Shown one piece after another: positions 1 through 7,066 of a stretch of DNA of 64,000 bases. Within the stretch, counting starts at the first letter, position 1. Every line of letters begins with the position of its first letter. Under the pieces are notes generated by a model. The model had not been told where the DNA came from. It made no database searches and worked only from the letters and a program-made list of their open reading frames with translations. This stretch comes from Hydrogenophaga crocea (lineage in GTDB: Bacteria > Pseudomonadota > Gammaproteobacteria > Burkholderiales > Burkholderiaceae_C): NCBI RefSeq assembly GCF_011388215.1, contig NZ_CP049989.1:4258001-4322000 (forward strand), written 5' to 3'. The translations under genes and the position numbers were made by a program.

Positions 1-127
1 GCTGGTCCATCTGTTCCTGGGCCTGGCGCTGCGCCTGCTGCTGGCGCGCGCATTCGGCCAGGGCTTCATCGCGCCGGCGTTCGGCGAGTTCGATCACGGG
101 GTCCAGTTGCTGGGCCGGACGGGTCAT
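1..127 (-). CDS. fliJ: FliJ, flagellar export chaperone (5' part only)
   Basis: Only the first 42 codons lie in the window; the gene continues past position 1. The N-terminus reads MTRPAQQLDPVIELAERRRD and then becomes rich in Gln, Glu, Arg and Ala, as in the first helix of the FliJ coiled coil. FliJ is the stalk-like partner of the FliI ATPase in the flagellar type III export apparatus and escorts chaperone-substrate complexes. A GGAGGT ribosome-binding site about 7 bases before the ATG fixes the start. The gene is 58 bases downstream of fliI on the same strand, the usual fliI-fliJ order, which supports a call that the short fragment alone could not. Confidence 0.85.
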   Translation of the reverse strand, partial: MTRPAQQLDPVIELAERRRDEALAECARQQQAQRQAQEQMDQ

Positions 128-185
128 TCGCAAACCTCCGCGCAGTGCGCTGCGGTGCGATCAGCTTCGGGCGGCCGTGCGCTGA

Positions 186-1676
186 TCATTGATTGCCCTC
201 ATAGGGGTTGTGGTGCGGGCGCGCGCCGCGCTGGGCCTGCGGCTGGGCCGGCGCGGCGGCCTTGTCTTCCTGCAGCGCGGTGCGCATCTGGCGCAGGCTG
301 TCGCTCATGGGCGCGGCCTCGCGCATGTCCTGCATCAGGAAGCGCTGCAGGCCGGGGTAGAGCACGATGGCGCGGTCGGTGTCCGGGTCGCTGCCGGCCA
401 CGTAGGCGCCGAGCTGGATCAGGTCGCGGCTCTTCTGGTAGCGCGAGTAGTTCGAGCGGAACTTGCGCGCGAGCTCCAGGTGCGCCGGGCCGGCCACGTT
501 GTGCATCACGCGCGAGGCCGAGGCCTCGACGTCGATGGCGGGGTAGTGGCCCGACTCGGCGAGCGCGCGCGAGAGCACGATGTGGCCGTCGAGGATGGCG
601 CGCGCCGCGTCGGCGATCGGGTCCTGCTGGTCGTCGCCCTCGGACAGCACGGTGTAGAAGGCGGTGATGGAGCCGCGGCCGTTGAGGCCGTTGCCGCTGC
701 GCTCCACGAGCTGCGGCAGCTTGGCGAAGCACGAGGGCGGATAGCCCTTGGTGGCGGGCGGCTCGCCGATGGCGAGCGCGATCTCGCGCTGGGCCATGGC
801 GTAGCGCGTGAGCGAGTCCATCAGCAGCAGCACGTGCAGGCCCTCGTCGCGGAAGTGTTCGGCGATGGCGGTGGCGTAGCTCGCGCCCTGCATGCGCACC
901 AGCGGCGGCGCGTCGGCCGGCGCGGCCACCACCACCGAGCGCGCGCGGCCGTCCTCGCCCAGGATGTCCTCGATGAACTCTTTCACCTCGCGGCCGCGCT
1001 CGCCGATCAGGCCGACCACGATCACGTCGGCCTTGGTGTAGCGGGCCATCATGCCCAGCAACACGCTCTTGCCCACGCCCGAGCCGGCAAACAGGCCCAG
1101 GCGCTGGCCGCGGCCCACGGTGAGCAGGGCGTTGATGGCGCGCACGCCGGTGTCCAGCGGTTCGCGCACCGGGTCGCGGTCCATGGCGTTGAGCGGCGCG
1201 CGCTCCAGCGGTGACACGCCGACGTCGCGCAGCGGGCCCTGGTGGTCCAGCGGCTGGCCGTGCGAGTCGACCACGCGGCCGAGCAGGCCCATGCCCATGG
1301 GCAGGCTGAGCACGCTGCGGTCGTTCGGCGAGGGCGGCGGGTTGGCCTGGCCCAGGCGGGGCACGCTGCGGTAGGGCGGCAGCGGCGTCACGCTGGCGCC
1401 GCTGGCCAGGCCGTGCACGTCGCCCGCCGGCATGAGGAAGGCGCGGTCCTTGGAAAAGCCCACCACCTCGGCCAGCACCGGCTGCTTTCCGCCGTTGTCG
1501 ATCACGCACTGCGAGCCGACCGGGGCGCGCAGGCCCACGGCCTCGAGCACCAGGCCCGCGAGCTTGGTCAGGGTGCCGCGCGACTCCAGCGGCGTGGGGG
1601 CCTTGGCGCTGCTGCGCAGGTCTTCCATGAAGTGGCCCCAGCGGCTGGGGGTTTCGTCGAACGTGCTGTCGGTCAT
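186..1676 (-). CDS. fliI: Flagellum-specific ATPase FliI
   Basis: This is the F1-beta-like hexameric ATPase that energises unfolding and release of flagellar export substrates at the cytoplasmic export gate. The 496-residue product has a Walker A loop AGSGVGKS at about residues 197-204. Also visible are the family blocks [24 protein letters not shown] and the Walker B strand [16 protein letters not shown]. Length is slightly above the usual 440-460 because of a longer N-terminal part that would contact FliH. It sits between fliH (16 bases upstream) and fliJ, as in the standard fliFGHIJ operon. No key residue is missing. Confidence 0.97.
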   Translation of the reverse strand: MTDSTFDETPSRWGHFMEDLRSSAKAPTPLESRGTLTKLAGLVLEAVGLRAPVGSQCVIDNGGKQPVLAEVVGFSKDRAFLMPAGDVHGLASGASVTPLPPYRSVPRLGQANPPPSPNDRSVLSLPMGMGLLGRVVDSHGQPLDHQGPLRDVGVSPLERAPLNAMDRDPVREPLDTGVRAINALLTVGRGQRLGLFAGSGVGKSVLLGMMARYTKADVIVVGLIGERGREVKEFIEDILGEDGRARSVVVAAPADAPPLVRMQGASYATAIAEHFRDEGLHVLLLMDSLTRYAMAQREIALAIGEPPATKGYPPSCFAKLPQLVERSGNGLNGRGSITAFYTVLSEGDDQQDPIADAARAILDGHIVLSRALAESGHYPAIDVEASASRVMHNVAGPAHLELARKFRSNYSRYQKSRDLIQLGAYVAGSDPDTDRAIVLYPGLQRFLMQDMREAAPMSDSLRQMRTALQEDKAAAPAQPQAQRGARPHHNPYEGNQ

Positions 1677-1692
1677 GGTCGCGGCCCGGGGC

Positions 1693-2382
1693 TCAGATGT
1701 CGGCGTCGGCGGGGTTGTAGGGTTCGCTCAGGCCCAGGTTGCCGATGGCGCGCAGCCAGCGCTTCTCCACCGTGGCGTCGACCGAGTTGGTGCGCGACTC
1801 GACCACGCAGCCGCCCGGGGTGATGGCGGGGTCGCCCACGAACTCGGGCGCGGGCTCGCCCAGCGTCTCGATCAGCGCGCCCTTCATGAGCGCGAGGTCG
1901 CTCGGGTGCATGCGCACCGTGGCGGGCAGGCCGTCGTCGATGAGCTGGTTCAGCGCCTCGGCCACCACGCCCTGCAGGTGCTGCGGGTTCTGCACCAGTT
2001 CCTGGCGCACCACCTGGCGCGCGAGGTCGCAGGCGAGGTCGAGGATGTGGCGCGACATGTCCTGTTCGCTGCGCTTGATGTGGTCGCGCGTGTGGCGCAG
2101 CAGCTGCGCCATGCGCACCGCGGTTTCTTCGGCGGTGCGGCGCATGGTGGCTTCCATGGCGTCGCGCACCGACTGCGCGCCGGCGTCGTGGCCGTGGCGG
2201 AAGCCTTCGGCATAGGCCTGCTCGCGCACCTCGGCCATGCGCTCGTCGGCCGCCGGGTCGGGGGTCTCCGCGGGCGCGGGCGCGCGCTGGTCGCTGCCGT
2301 CCACGGCCGAGAACTGCCAGGCGGCCACGCCGTCGATTTCCTCGCGCGGGATGAAGCGCGCGTAGGGATCGATCTTGGTCAT
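1693..2382 (-). CDS. fliH: Flagellar assembly protein FliH
   Basis: FliH is the negative regulator and peripheral-stalk equivalent of FliI, linking the ATPase to FliN on the C ring. The 229-residue product starts [15 protein letters not shown]. It has an acidic, Pro-rich N-terminal region (about 20-60) and then a long helical segment with Ala/Gly-spaced heptads ([15 protein letters not shown]). The C-terminal domain has the conserved stretch ADIHL-like [13 protein letters not shown]. The ATG overlaps the fliG stop by four bases (ATGA), so translation is coupled. Similarity is low across this family, so the operon position carries much of the assignment. Confidence 0.93.
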   Translation of the reverse strand: MTKIDPYARFIPREEIDGVAAWQFSAVDGSDQRAPAPAETPDPAADERMAEVREQAYAEGFRHGHDAGAQSVRDAMEATMRRTAEETAVRMAQLLRHTRDHIKRSEQDMSRHILDLACDLARQVVRQELVQNPQHLQGVVAEALNQLIDDGLPATVRMHPSDLALMKGALIETLGEPAPEFVGDPAITPGGCVVESRTNSVDATVEKRWLRAIGNLGLSEPYNPADADI

Positions 2383-3377
2383 ACGAAGGCCTCCTCTTCA
2401 CCGCCGCCGCCGATCATGATCTGGCCTTCGTCGGACAGGCGCCGCACGACCTTGAGGATCTCCTTCTGCTGCGCCTCGACCTCGGACAGGCGGATCGGGC
2501 CGCGCGCGTCGAGGTCTTCGCGCAGCGCCTCGGCCGCGCGCGAGGACATATTGCCCAGGATGAGTTCGCGCAGTTCGGCGCTCGCGCCCTTGAGCGCGAC
2601 CACGAGCTGGTCCGTGGCGATCTCCTTGAGGATGAGCTGGATGGCCTTGCCGTCGAGCTTGAGCAGGTCCTCGAAGATGAACATCTTGTCCATGATCTTC
2701 TGGGCCAGGTCGGCGTCGTGGTCGCGGATCGCTTCGATGATCGAGCTCTCGATCTGCGTACCCATCATGTTGATGATCTCGGCCGCGGTCTTCACGCCGC
2801 CCATGGAGGCCTTGCGCACCTTGTCGCCGCCCGCGAGCACCTTGTAGAGCACCTCGTTGAGGTCCTTGAGCGCGGTGGGCTGAATGCCTTCGAGCGTGGC
2901 GATGCGCAGCATGACCTCGTTGCGCGGGCGCTCGGTGAAGTTCTTGAGCACGGCGGCCGTCTGCTCGGCCTCCAGGTGCACCAGGATCGCGGCCACGATC
3001 TGCGGGTGTTCGTTGCGCAGCAGTTCGGCGATGGACAGCGGGTCCATCCACTTCAGGCTTTCGATGCCCGACACGTCGCCACCCTGCAGGATGCGGTCGA
3101 TCAGCAGCGCGGCCTTGTCGTCGCCCAGCGCGCGCTTGAGCACGCTGCGCACGTAGTTGTCGGTGTCGGACACCAGCAGGCTCTGCGACGAGGCGGTGCT
3201 GGTGAAGCGCTGGATCACCTCGTCCACGCGCTCGTGCGACACGGCGCGCGTGCGGGCGATGGTCTCGCCGAGCTTTTGCACTTCCTTCGGGCTCAGGTGC
3301 TTGAACACCTCGGCCGCTTCTTCTTCGCCGATCGACATGAGGAAGATCGCGGCGTCCTGCAGTCCCTGGTCGTCCAT
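2379..3377 (-). CDS. fliG: Flagellar motor switch protein FliG
   Basis: FliG is the C-ring subunit that contacts the MotA stator and sets torque and direction. The 332 residues match the family length. The middle domain carries the EHPQ motif at about residues 123-126, followed by VAAILVHLE. The C-terminal domain holds the charged torque helix region (KIMDKMFIFEDLLKLD, then DLDARGPIRLSEVE). The C-terminus ends in a Glu-rich tail. A strong GGAGGA site precedes the ATG. The gene is 24 bases after fliF and overlaps fliH. Confidence 0.98.
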   Translation of the reverse strand: MDDQGLQDAAIFLMSIGEEEAAEVFKHLSPKEVQKLGETIARTRAVSHERVDEVIQRFTSTASSQSLLVSDTDNYVRSVLKRALGDDKAALLIDRILQGGDVSGIESLKWMDPLSIAELLRNEHPQIVAAILVHLEAEQTAAVLKNFTERPRNEVMLRIATLEGIQPTALKDLNEVLYKVLAGGDKVRKASMGGVKTAAEIINMMGTQIESSIIEAIRDHDADLAQKIMDKMFIFEDLLKLDGKAIQLILKEIATDQLVVALKGASAELRELILGNMSSRAAEALREDLDARGPIRLSEVEAQQKEILKVVRRLSDEGQIMIGGGGEEEAFV

Positions 3378-3401
3378 GGTCGTGATTCCTCCGGTGGGGC
3401 C

Positions 3402-5108
3402 TCAGGCCGGCTGTTCGCCGTTGACCCAGCCCTTGACGATGTTGGCCACCGCGGCCGGGTTCTCCAGCGCCAGGCGCTTGGCTTCGCTCAGGCGGCGCTT
3501 CTCGGGCGTGTCTTCGTTGACGGCCTCGGGCTGCGGCAGGCCCGGGCGCTCGGGGGCTTCGTTGAGCAGGGCGTTGAGCGGCGTGACCTCGCGCGCCGGG
3601 GCCGGCGGCGGCGCCTTCATGAGCTTGAGCGCGGGGCGCACCATGCCGAAGAACACGATCAGCGCGAGCAGCACCATGCCGGCCGGGAAGGCCATGCTGC
3701 GCGCCAGGTCGAGGGTGTCGGCCTGTTTCCAGAAGGGCACCTCGTCGGCCTCGGGCGCCTTCACCTCGTTGAAGACGGCGTTGACCAGGTTCACCGAGTC
3801 GCCGCGGGTCTGGTTGAAGCCGATGGTCTCGCGCACCAGCGCGGTCATCTGCGCGAGCTGCTCGGCCGGGATCGGCGCCGACACCGGCTTGCCGGCCTTG
3901 TCCAGCGTGGTCTTGTGGTTCACCACCACGGCCGCGCTCAGGCGCTTGATGGTGCCGGTGGCCTCGCGCACCACGCGCACGGTCTTGTCCACCTCGTAGT
4001 TCACCACCGACTCGCGGCGGCTCGAGCCGCTGTTGGCGGCCGCAGCCCCCTGGCCGTTGGTGCCGGTGCCCGGGCCCACCTGTGCGGCCGAGCCGTTGAT
4101 GGGCGACTGGCCCTGGGCCGGCGGCTGGTTGCTCACCGCGCCCGGCACGCCCGCGGGCTGTGCCCCCGCGCCGCCGTTGCGGTCTTCGATCAGCTGCTGG
4201 CTGCGCACCGCGCTGGGCTCGTTGCCCTGGTTGGGGCGGTGCTGCTCCGAGGTCATCTCGGCCTGCGAGAAGTCCACGTCGGCGCTCACCTGGGCCTTCA
4301 CGTTGCCCACGCCCACCAGGGGTTCGAGCATGTCCAGGATGCGGCGGGTGTAGGTCTGTTCGAGCTGCTGCTGGTACTGCAGCTTCTGCACGTCGGCGGC
4401 CATCTCGTTCTGGCCGTCGGGCGGGTTGGACAGCAGCTTGCCCTGGTCGTCCACCACGCTCACCGCCTTGGGGTTCATCTCGGGCACGCTGCTGGCCACC
4501 AGGTGCACGATGCCGGCCACCTGGGCGCGGTCGAGCGTGCGGCCCGGGAACAGGGTGAGCAGCACCGAGGCGCTGGGCTTTTGCTGTTCGCGGAAGAAGC
4601 CGTTCTGGTTCGGCAGCGCCAGGTGCACGCGCGCGGCCTGCACCGAGGCCAGCGACTGGATGGAGCGGGTGAGCTCGCCTTCGAGGCCGCGCTGGAAGCT
4701 CAGGCGCTCCTGGAACTGCGTCATGCCGAAGCGGTTGGTCTCCATCTGCTCGAAGCCGTTGACCGTGCCCTTGGGCAGGCCTTGCGAGGCCAGGCGCAGC
4801 CGGGTGTCGTGCACCTTGTCGGCCGGCACGAGGATGGCGCCGCCGCCCTCGGCGTGCTTGTAGGGCACGTTCATCTGCGACAGCTGGGCCACGATGGCGC
4901 CGCCGTCCTTGTCGCCCAGGTTGGCGTACAGCACGCGCCACTCGGGCTGGCGGCTCATGAAAAAGAAGGCCAGTGCGACGGCGATCAGCGCGGCCACGCC
5001 CAGCCCCAGCTTGATCTTCTGGGCGTTGTCCATGCGGGCTAAGCCTTCGGCGAGCGGGCTGCGGCGCACGGGCTGGGCGTCGATTTCGGCAACGGCAGTG
5101 GTGCTCAT
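3402..5108 (-). CDS. fliF: Flagellar MS-ring protein FliF
   Basis: FliF forms the MS ring in the inner membrane, the base on which the C ring, export gate and rod assemble. In 568 residues one sees a first membrane helix (VAALIAVALAFFFM, about 37-51), ring-building motifs including the region ending GTVNGFEQMETN, and a long low-complexity Gly/Ala/Pro/Gln loop (about 300-350). A second helix (AGMVLLALIVFFGMV) lies in the C-terminal fifth. The cytoplasmic tail ENPAAVANIVKGW is the FliG-binding peptide. It is the first gene of the leftward fliFGHIJ run and diverges from fliE across a 184-base control region. Confidence 0.98.
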   Translation of the reverse strand: MSTTAVAEIDAQPVRRSPLAEGLARMDNAQKIKLGLGVAALIAVALAFFFMSRQPEWRVLYANLGDKDGGAIVAQLSQMNVPYKHAEGGGAILVPADKVHDTRLRLASQGLPKGTVNGFEQMETNRFGMTQFQERLSFQRGLEGELTRSIQSLASVQAARVHLALPNQNGFFREQQKPSASVLLTLFPGRTLDRAQVAGIVHLVASSVPEMNPKAVSVVDDQGKLLSNPPDGQNEMAADVQKLQYQQQLEQTYTRRILDMLEPLVGVGNVKAQVSADVDFSQAEMTSEQHRPNQGNEPSAVRSQQLIEDRNGGAGAQPAGVPGAVSNQPPAQGQSPINGSAAQVGPGTGTNGQGAAAANSGSSRRESVVNYEVDKTVRVVREATGTIKRLSAAVVVNHKTTLDKAGKPVSAPIPAEQLAQMTALVRETIGFNQTRGDSVNLVNAVFNEVKAPEADEVPFWKQADTLDLARSMAFPAGMVLLALIVFFGMVRPALKLMKAPPPAPAREVTPLNALLNEAPERPGLPQPEAVNEDTPEKRRLSEAKRLALENPAAVANIVKGWVNGEQPA

Positions 5109-5188
5109 GGGCGGAATGACTCTTCAAAAGGAGGCACGGAGGGCCCCCGAATGCGGTCGAGTATCCCGAAGGGGGCTGGCGGGCAGTC

Positions 5189-5224
5189 CCGGAAAAAGGC
5201 GCTTTTATGGGCCTTTATTTCCGG
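5189..5224. promoter_or_regulatory. Inverted repeat in the fliF-fliE divergent region, shared with flhB
   Basis: The arms CCGGAAAAAGGC and GCCTTTATTTCCGG are inverted around a 10-base spacer, with two extra bases in the right arm. The right part, CGCTTTTATGGGCCTTTA at 5200-5217, recurs almost unchanged upstream of flhB (17667-17683) in the same orientation toward the gene. It is conspicuously A/T-rich for this genome. FlhDC binds two inverted boxes of AAATAGCG type, so an FlhDC site controlling fliE and perhaps fliF is the favoured reading. That is inference. Confidence 0.45.
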
Positions 5225-5292
5225 CCCTTCGTGCCGAGGGGGTCCCTAGCATGGAGCCCTGTCAACCGGCAAAGCCTCGAAGGAGTCCCCCC

Positions 5293-5613
5293 ATGGACAT
5301 GCGCCTGAACCCCCTGACCAGCCAAGGTCTCGCCAGCACCGGCGCCCTCAAGCGGCCGGCCGCGGGCACCGCCGCGGCCGGCGGCGCGGGCGCGGCCTTC
5401 GCCGACAACCTCAAGACCGCGCTGCAGAAGGTCAGCCAGGCCCAGAACAAGGCCAGCGAGATGCAGACCCAGGTGACCCTGGGCAACCCCAACGTCAGCC
5501 TGGAAGAGACCATGATCGCCATGCAGAAGGCGCAGATCGGCTTCCAGAGCGCGCTGCACGTGCGAAACCGCATGGTGCAGGCCTACACCGACGTGATGAA
5601 CATGTCGGTCTGA
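5293..5613 (+). CDS. fliE: Flagellar hook-basal body protein FliE
   Basis: FliE is the small rod adaptor at the MS ring-rod junction and the first axial export substrate. The 106 residues match the family. The conserved C-terminal half reads LGNPNVSLEETMIAMQKAQIG, then FQSALHVRNRMVQAYTDVMNM. The N-terminal part (about 20-40) is Ala/Gly-rich and disordered. The ATG at 5293 is preceded by AAGGAGTC. The next in-frame start upstream would add unrelated sequence. It is transcribed away from fliF and is the only gene of its transcript that is clearly flagellar. Confidence 0.95.
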   Translation: MDMRLNPLTSQGLASTGALKRPAAGTAAAGGAGAAFADNLKTALQKVSQAQNKASEMQTQVTLGNPNVSLEETMIAMQKAQIGFQSALHVRNRMVQAYTDVMNMSV

Positions 5614-5722
5614 TCCGCCGGGCGGGCCGAAGCGCGGCCCGGGAACCCATTGGCGGGCCGGGCGCACTACCTGCGCGTCGCCCGCCGGCCGCGGCCGGGT
5701 GACCACCCCATCCCCGGCCACC

Positions 5723-6190
5723 ATGCACCCCAGCGAACTCGAGCGTTGCCTGCAGCAAGCGGCCGAGCTGTCGGGCATCCATGCCTTGCTGCGCCACCCC
5801 GAGCACGACGACATGTGGAGCGTGGTGCTCGATGGCTCGGCCGTTCTGTACGCCGAATCGGAGCCCGCCCGCGGCCGCCTGAGCCTGTGGGCAGAACTCG
5901 GCCTTCTGGCCGACCCGCAGCAGCGCGACGCCGTCCACGGCCTGATGGCGCGTTACGCGGCATCGGTCGAACGCTCGCGCATCGTGCTCGGCGATGCGGG
6001 CGTGTACGAATTGCACAGCCACTGGCCGCTGCGGCCAGGCCGGCCGGCCGATCTGGCGGCGCTGTTCGACCACATCGCGCCCGTGGTGCACAGCTGGCGC
6101 GAGATCCTCGCGCGGCCGCCGGTGGAGCGGCCACCGCCGGCCACGCTCGACGCCTGCCTGGCCGAGCTCGCGGTGCGTTACTGCGTGTGA
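5723..6190 (+). CDS. CesT-like type III secretion chaperone, copy 1
   Basis: A 155-residue protein that reads as a CesT/SycE-type (Tir chaperone family) class I type III secretion chaperone. A first amphipathic helix is followed by the strand block WSVVLDG, the signature-like LSLWAELG, a helix, the strand LGDAGVYELHSHWPL, and a final helix with SWREIL. These chaperones dimerise in the cytosol and hold secreted proteins. The start at ATG 5723 was chosen because it aligns end to end with copy 2 (6294-6758); a GTG at 5699 is possible and neither has a good ribosome-binding site. It lies 109 bases after fliE. Family membership is from pattern reading only, and the substrate is unknown. Confidence 0.6.
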   Translation: MHPSELERCLQQAAELSGIHALLRHPEHDDMWSVVLDGSAVLYAESEPARGRLSLWAELGLLADPQQRDAVHGLMARYAASVERSRIVLGDAGVYELHSHWPLRPGRPADLAALFDHIAPVVHSWREILARPPVERPPPATLDACLAELAVRYCV

Positions 6191-6293
6191 GCGCAGGCGC
6201 GCCGGGGCGGCAGGCCGGCCGTCGATTGCCCGCCCGGGCTGGAACCGGCCAAGCCCGTTCATCACTCAGACCTCACGCCCGCACCCGCTCCCC

Positions 6294-6758
6294 ATGCAAG
6301 ACCCATCGATCGACACCTGCCTGCGTCACGCCGTCGAGCGCTCGCGCGCCCGCACCCTCGTGCGCCACCCCGAACACGCCGGCACCTGGTCGGTGACCCT
6401 CCCTGGGGCGGCCGTGCTGACCCTCGTGCTGGAAGCCGACGGCGAACGCCTGCGCCTGTGGGCCGCCCTCGGGCGGGTGAGCCACGAGCAGGCCCGCCAC
6501 ACCGTGCACGCGCTGCTCGCGCATTTCGCAGCCGCCTGCGACCACTTCCGCGTCGGCCTCGGCGACCACGACATCTACGAGCTGTGGGGGCATTGGCCCA
6601 TCGATCTGCACGGCGCCGATGAACTGGCCGACCTGCTCGACGAAGTGGCTTCCGTGGTGCGCGTCTGGCAGGAGATCCTGGCGAAACCACCGGCGCCGGG
6701 CCGCGTCGCCGGTCCGGCCCCCCGCGAGACCGCCGTCCCACCCCTGGTCCGGGCCTGA
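6294..6758 (+). CDS. CesT-like type III secretion chaperone, copy 2
   Basis: This 154-residue paralogue of the preceding gene shares the blocks CLxxA at the start, RHPEH, TWSV, LWAALG, LGDHDIYELWGHWPID and a closing VWQEILAKPP. The order of helices and strands is that of a CesT-like chaperone. A Pro/Ala/Arg-rich tail of about 20 residues follows the fold. The two copies are clearly diverged, so the duplication is not recent, and they may form a heterodimer or serve different substrates. The small gene at 6775 begins 16 bases downstream, suggesting one transcript. Confidence 0.6.
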   Translation: MQDPSIDTCLRHAVERSRARTLVRHPEHAGTWSVTLPGAAVLTLVLEADGERLRLWAALGRVSHEQARHTVHALLAHFAAACDHFRVGLGDHDIYELWGHWPIDLHGADELADLLDEVASVVRVWQEILAKPPAPGRVAGPAPRETAVPPLVRA

Positions 6759-6774
6759 TCCCCTGGAGACATCC

Positions 6775-7035
6775 ATGACCACACCGCTTTCGCCCCGCGC
6801 GGGCGCCCGACCCGGGGGCCTTGCTGCCACCCCGCACGCCGCTCCGTCCAACGACGCTGGCGCGCCTGCCCGCGTGCAGGGCAAGCCCCTGTACCTCAAG
6901 CCCGGCCTGTCGTGGGACCGGATCGCCGTGGACTACGCGAGCGTGCGCGTGGCCCACAAGCGGGCCAGCGCGATGCAGGCCTTCATCGCCAGACTGAAAG
7001 ACCTGTCCACCGACGCCGGCCCGCCGGCGGCTTGA
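6775..7035 (+). CDS. Small protein of unknown function next to the CesT-like pair
   Basis: This 86-residue product is not recognised. The first 40 residues are Pro/Gly/Ala-rich and probably disordered. The C-terminal half is ordered and basic, with the block KPGLSWDRIAVDYASVRVAH followed by an amphipathic helix (AMQAFIARLKDL). A GGAG site six bases before the ATG supports translation. It directly follows two chaperone-like genes. Small secreted substrates with a disordered N-terminus are often encoded beside their chaperone, so it could be a substrate or an accessory factor. Nothing in the sequence proves that. Confidence 0.55.
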   Translation: MTTPLSPRAGARPGGLAATPHAAPSNDAGAPARVQGKPLYLKPGLSWDRIAVDYASVRVAHKRASAMQAFIARLKDLSTDAGPPAA

Positions 7036-7066
7036 CGCCGGCGCTGGCGGGCGCCAGGCCGTCGGG

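Noticed and set aside
7044..7057. CTGGCG-GG-CGCCAG hairpin between the 86-residue gene and the convergent lipoprotein gene
   Set aside because: Only 6 bp with a 2-base loop and no T-run; too weak to call a terminator in such GC-rich DNA.
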